Shown piece by piece: positions 61,410 through 64,000 of a stretch of 64,000 nt of DNA. The stretch spans positions 124,001 to 188,000 of the forward strand of contig JAFDXL010000001.1 of the NCBI GenBank assembly GCA_018267955.1. Direction: 5' to 3'. Source of the DNA: Bacteroidota bacterium. Lineage in GTDB: Bacteria; Bacteroidota; Bacteroidia; Chitinophagales; Chitinophagaceae. Under the pieces are notes generated by a model that did not search any database, had not been told where the DNA came from, and worked only from the letters and a program-made list of their open reading frames with translations. The translations under genes were made by a program, and so were the position numbers. Position 1 is the stretch's first letter. Each line of letters opens with the position of its first letter.

Positions 61410-62738
61410 TCAATCGTAGATGGTGTAGCGGTCAGGATCATTGCAGTCGCAGTTCTCAGTATCGTTGTTTGGTAAGGGAGGTAAGGTACAAGGACATTCA
61501 AAATCGGTTCGCTTCTCTGAATGTTGCCAGTTGATGGTTGTGCTAATGTCAAGGATAGTCTTGCTTATGCTGCCCAATGCCAAGAATGGAACTATTGGAG
61601 AACAAATGATTCTCTTGACTTTCCCATCATCAAAATAAAGCGAGAGTATATAGGTACCTCTTTCCGACCAGGAACATCTATAATCGGGTTTGGCTGATTC
61701 CAGATTGGCGTAAGTCAATAAATTCCATAGTCCATGTGCAGTTTTTTCATCGATAGTGCCTGAAAAGCTGGAACACTGTTTTTTTATAGGGTATTGTAAA
61801 AAACATTGGCCATCCTTGTGTATTTCCATGCAGCTGCTCCTATCAACCCAGGTGCCTCCATATACAGTGTTGTAGGCTATTTTTATAATGTGTGCTGATT
61901 TGTATGGAATATGGTATTTCGTAAACCCACCATATTTATACACTATTGTATCGATCTTGTTGTAAAGATGCATATCAATAGTATCTGCATAAGGATGCGG
62001 TATTTTATTATTAGGAAGGTAGCACTTGCCAAAAAATTCGGTATCAACGCCATTTAGTATTTTATATAAGGTATCAATTTTTATCTCTGTTTTGGTATGG
62101 GTATTGATTGTTACGTAAGTAGCCTTTCCGTTTGACACGTGCCATTTAGGGATACACTTGTTATAATCGTGTCTGAATAACAACGCAGTAGCGCCATCAG
62201 GCAATTTTGCTAAACTTCGAAAACTAAAGGAGTTTGTGTTATATAGTGAATTGAGGATGTAACCTTCAAATTGGCCTCCTACGTCCATTACAACCAGGGT
62301 TATATCAGCATAAAATATCAGGTCAGTTAACCCGTTTTGGTCTATATCCGCTTTACAGAAATAGATAGGATATCTATGCGAAACGAAATCTTGTATGTCT
62401 CCCCATGGTGGCAAATTGTAGTAATGGGATGTATCCTCCCTGTGGATGGTCTTGTAAGGGTTCTTTATATAAGTGCTATACCTTAATACGTCCTGGTTTG
62501 TCGCATGGTCTGTTACCCTTGTAGTATCGTTAAGGGTATCCGGATGGGAAAAATAGCTTTGGATCTTGAACGTTTGTGATAGGTTGGGAAAGTTATATAA
62601 AAATGCGATTTTGCTCTTGTCGAGGTGGAAAGCTAAAAATTCCAATACCTCTTCTTTCGTCGTGAGAGAGTCAATCTTATTGGCATACCCTTTTTGTAAA
62701 ATCACAATAGTTACTACAAAAAGGATAACAGCCTTCAT
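61410..62738 (-). CDS. Secreted hypothetical protein with DUF6438-like C-terminal region
   Basis: A 442-residue protein with a signal peptide (MKAVILFVVTIVILQKGYA). Residues about 115-130 hold FCKADIDQNGLTDLIFYADI, resembling a Ca2+-binding FG-GAP/VCBS strand. The last 170 residues, from SCMEIHKDGQCFLQYPIK through DDGKVKRIICS, look like the DUF6438 domain that is common in exported proteins of this phylum. The very C-terminus is Cys-rich (CPCTLPPLPNNDTENCDCND). No function known. It stands alone, opposite to alaS, with a 149-bp divergent gap. Confidence 0.6.
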   Translation of the reverse strand: MKAVILFVVTIVILQKGYANKIDSLTTKEEVLEFLAFHLDKSKIAFLYNFPNLSQTFKIQSYFSHPDTLNDTTRVTDHATNQDVLRYSTYIKNPYKTIHREDTSHYYNLPPWGDIQDFVSHRYPIYFCKADIDQNGLTDLIFYADITLVVMDVGGQFEGYILNSLYNTNSFSFRSLAKLPDGATALLFRHDYNKCIPKWHVSNGKATYVTINTHTKTEIKIDTLYKILNGVDTEFFGKCYLPNNKIPHPYADTIDMHLYNKIDTIVYKYGGFTKYHIPYKSAHIIKIAYNTVYGGTWVDRSSCMEIHKDGQCFLQYPIKKQCSSFSGTIDEKTAHGLWNLLTYANLESAKPDYRCSWSERGTYILSLYFDDGKVKRIICSPIVPFLALGSISKTILDISTTINWQHSEKRTDFECPCTLPPLPNNDTENCDCNDPDRYTIYD

Positions 62739-62842
62739 AATATAAATTTATAAACTATATTTTGAAACATATACATAAAGCCAATTCCTATTTCAGTCTC
62801 CGCCCTTTGCAGGTCATGCTTACATTATAAAAATTAATCTAA

Positions 62843-62880
62843 CTTTTGAGTTTTGGCTTTTGAGTTTTGGCTTAGTTTTG
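62843..62880 (+). promoter_or_regulatory. alaS promoter with 14-bp tandem repeat
   Basis: CTTTTGAGTTTTGG occurs twice in a row (62843-62856 and 62857-62870) and begins again as CTTAGTTTTG. The last copy holds TAGTTTTG at 62873-62880, a TAnnTTTG -7 element, with TTG at 62853-62855 17 bp upstream. The start would lie near 62887, so alaS would have almost no leader. Confidence 0.5.
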
Positions 62881-62887
62881 CAGCCTT

Positions 62888-64000
62888 ATGTTAACAGGCA
62901 ACGAGATACGTCAGCAGTTTTTAGATTTCTTTCGCAGCAAGGGGCATACCATTGTGCCTTCTGCACCTATAGTAGTGAAGAATGATCCTACCCTGCTTTT
63001 TACCAATGCAGGTATGAACCAATTCAAGGATTATTTCCTGGGGAATAAACAAGCGCCTAACCCGCGTGTAGCCGATACTCAAAAATGCCTACGCGTAAGC
63101 GGTAAACATAACGACCTGGAAGAAGTGGGCGTAGATACCTACCACCATACCATGTTTGAGATGCTGGGCAACTGGAGCTTTGGCGACTACTTCAAGAAAG
63201 AAGCTATAGAATGGAGCTGGGAGTTGCTTACCGATGTATATAAGATACCCAAGGACAAGCTATACGTTACGGTATTTGGCGGCGACGAGAAAGAAGGCTT
63301 GCCAATGGACCAGGAAGCGTATGATTTCTGGAAGCAACATATTGCCGAAGACCGGATCCTTATGGGTAATAAGAAGGATAACTTCTGGGAAATGGGCGAT
63401 ACAGGCCCTTGTGGCCCTTGTAGCGAGATACATGTGGACTGTCGCACGGAAGCTGAGCGCAATACTGTCGATGGCAAGACACTGGTGAATGCAGATCACC
63501 CGCAGGTGATAGAAATATGGAATAACGTATTCATGCAGTTCAACCGCCTGAAAGATGGCAGCTTGCAAAACCTGCCTGCTATGCATGTGGATACCGGTAT
63601 GGGCCTGGAGCGCCTGGTACGTGTACTGCAGGGCAAGCAGAGTAACTATGATACAGACCTGTTTACTGGTACTATCACAGCGATAGAAAAGATCACGAAG
63701 AAACAATATGGTTATACAGACAGCAAACAGGATATCGCCTTCCGCGTACTGAGCGATCATATACGTGCTATCAGCTTTACCATTGCAGATGGCCAGCTGC
63801 CAAGCAATACAGGTGCCGGGTATGTAATACGCCGCATCCTGCGCAGGGCAGCACGTTATTACTATTCTTACCTGGATTATAAGCAGCCGTTACTTACTCA
63901 ACTAGTGCCGGTAATTGCAGAACAATTCAGGAATGTATTCCCTGAACTACAGCAGCAGGTAGACCTTGTGAGCAAAGTGATCAAAGAAGAGGAGGATGCT
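62888..64000 (+). CDS. alaS: Alanine--tRNA ligase, 5' part (3' end outside window)
   Basis: The first 371 codons of AlaRS, the class II enzyme that charges tRNA-Ala. It begins [20 protein letters not shown] and contains the class II motifs [20 protein letters not shown] (motif 1 region), [36 protein letters not shown] (motif 2) and [16 protein letters not shown] (motif 3). The C-terminal editing and tRNA-binding domains lie beyond the window. Start at ATG 62888, eight bases after a Bacteroidota -7 element, which suggests a nearly leaderless mRNA. The sequence is open to the right edge with no defect. Confidence 0.97.
   Translation, partial: MLTGNEIRQQFLDFFRSKGHTIVPSAPIVVKNDPTLLFTNAGMNQFKDYFLGNKQAPNPRVADTQKCLRVSGKHNDLEEVGVDTYHHTMFEMLGNWSFGDYFKKEAIEWSWELLTDVYKIPKDKLYVTVFGGDEKEGLPMDQEAYDFWKQHIAEDRILMGNKKDNFWEMGDTGPCGPCSEIHVDCRTEAERNTVDGKTLVNADHPQVIEIWNNVFMQFNRLKDGSLQNLPAMHVDTGMGLERLVRVLQGKQSNYDTDLFTGTITAIEKITKKQYGYTDSKQDIAFRVLSDHIRAISFTIADGQLPSNTGAGYVIRRILRRAARYYYSYLDYKQPLLTQLVPVIAEQFRNVFPELQQQVDLVSKVIKEEEDA

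Overview
The window is chromosomal DNA from a member of the Bacteroidota, probably a Chitinophagaceae-like member of the Chitinophagales. The phylum call rests on several things: T9SS type A and type B (gliding-motility) C-terminal sorting domains, Bacteroidota-type promoters (TTG, then 17-20 bp, then TAnnTTTG) in place of sigma70 boxes, a BatA/VWA protein, GSCFA and DUF4199 proteins, a HmuY-like/TonB receptor pair, and few Shine-Dalgarno sequences. The family-level call is inference. Both window edges cut genes: an M64 metallopeptidase at the left and alaS at the right.

Layout. 1-9.5 kb: M64 peptidase with a small lipoprotein, scpB, a secreted M28/PDZ aminopeptidase, an ABC exporter, gyrB and a TPR-like secreted protein. 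9.7-13.5 kb: yidC, bactofilin, methylmalonyl-CoA epimerase and a Wzz-like membrane protein. 13.7-21.8 kb: a surface-glycan-type cluster (nucleotidyltransferase, two methyltransferases, GT4, B12-binding radical SAM protein, two tandem GT2 paralogues) headed by corA. 21.8-26.1 kb: a cyclophilin, a TIGR02757 protein, and a methionine-pathway operon (metB-like gene, then hom) preceded by a SAM-I riboswitch with its terminator. 26.2-36.1 kb: lpxH-like gene, sixA-like gene, an aminosugar-kinase-like/RapZ C-domain fusion, clpP, GSCFA protein, iscS-iscA, an ethylene-receptor-like sensor and feoB.

36.1-42.4 kb holds the most striking feature. A T9SS type B gene is cut in two by a 4,359-bp IS1595-family transposon (37972-42330) with 23-bp perfect terminal inverted repeats and an exact 8-bp target duplication. 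Removing the element and one duplication restores a continuous reading frame from signal peptide to sorting domain. Besides the transposase, the element carries a three-gene overlapping cassette of unknown function, a 73-nt tRNA-like sequence, a GTAYAC repeat cluster, a membrane-anchored unknown protein, an EGF-like surface protein, a strongly structured intergenic region and a small basic protein. It is visibly more AT-rich than the flanks.

42.6-64 kb: a second M28 peptidase, an ACE-like (M2) lipoprotein peptidase, asd, the HmuY-like/TonB receptor pair separated by a terminator hairpin, a GtrB-like glycosyltransferase, two DUF4199 proteins, a dihydroorotase homologue that lacks its metal ligands, a BatA-like VWA protein, a PhyH-like dioxygenase, an AraC regulator with an NTF2-like and an AhpD-like protein, a GT39-like membrane protein, a DUF6438-like secreted protein and alaS.

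Most genes outside the transposon are housekeeping or envelope functions. The candidates for something undescribed are the transposon cargo, the RapZ-domain fusion, the receptor-like sensor with an altered copper site, and the pseudo-dihydroorotase.
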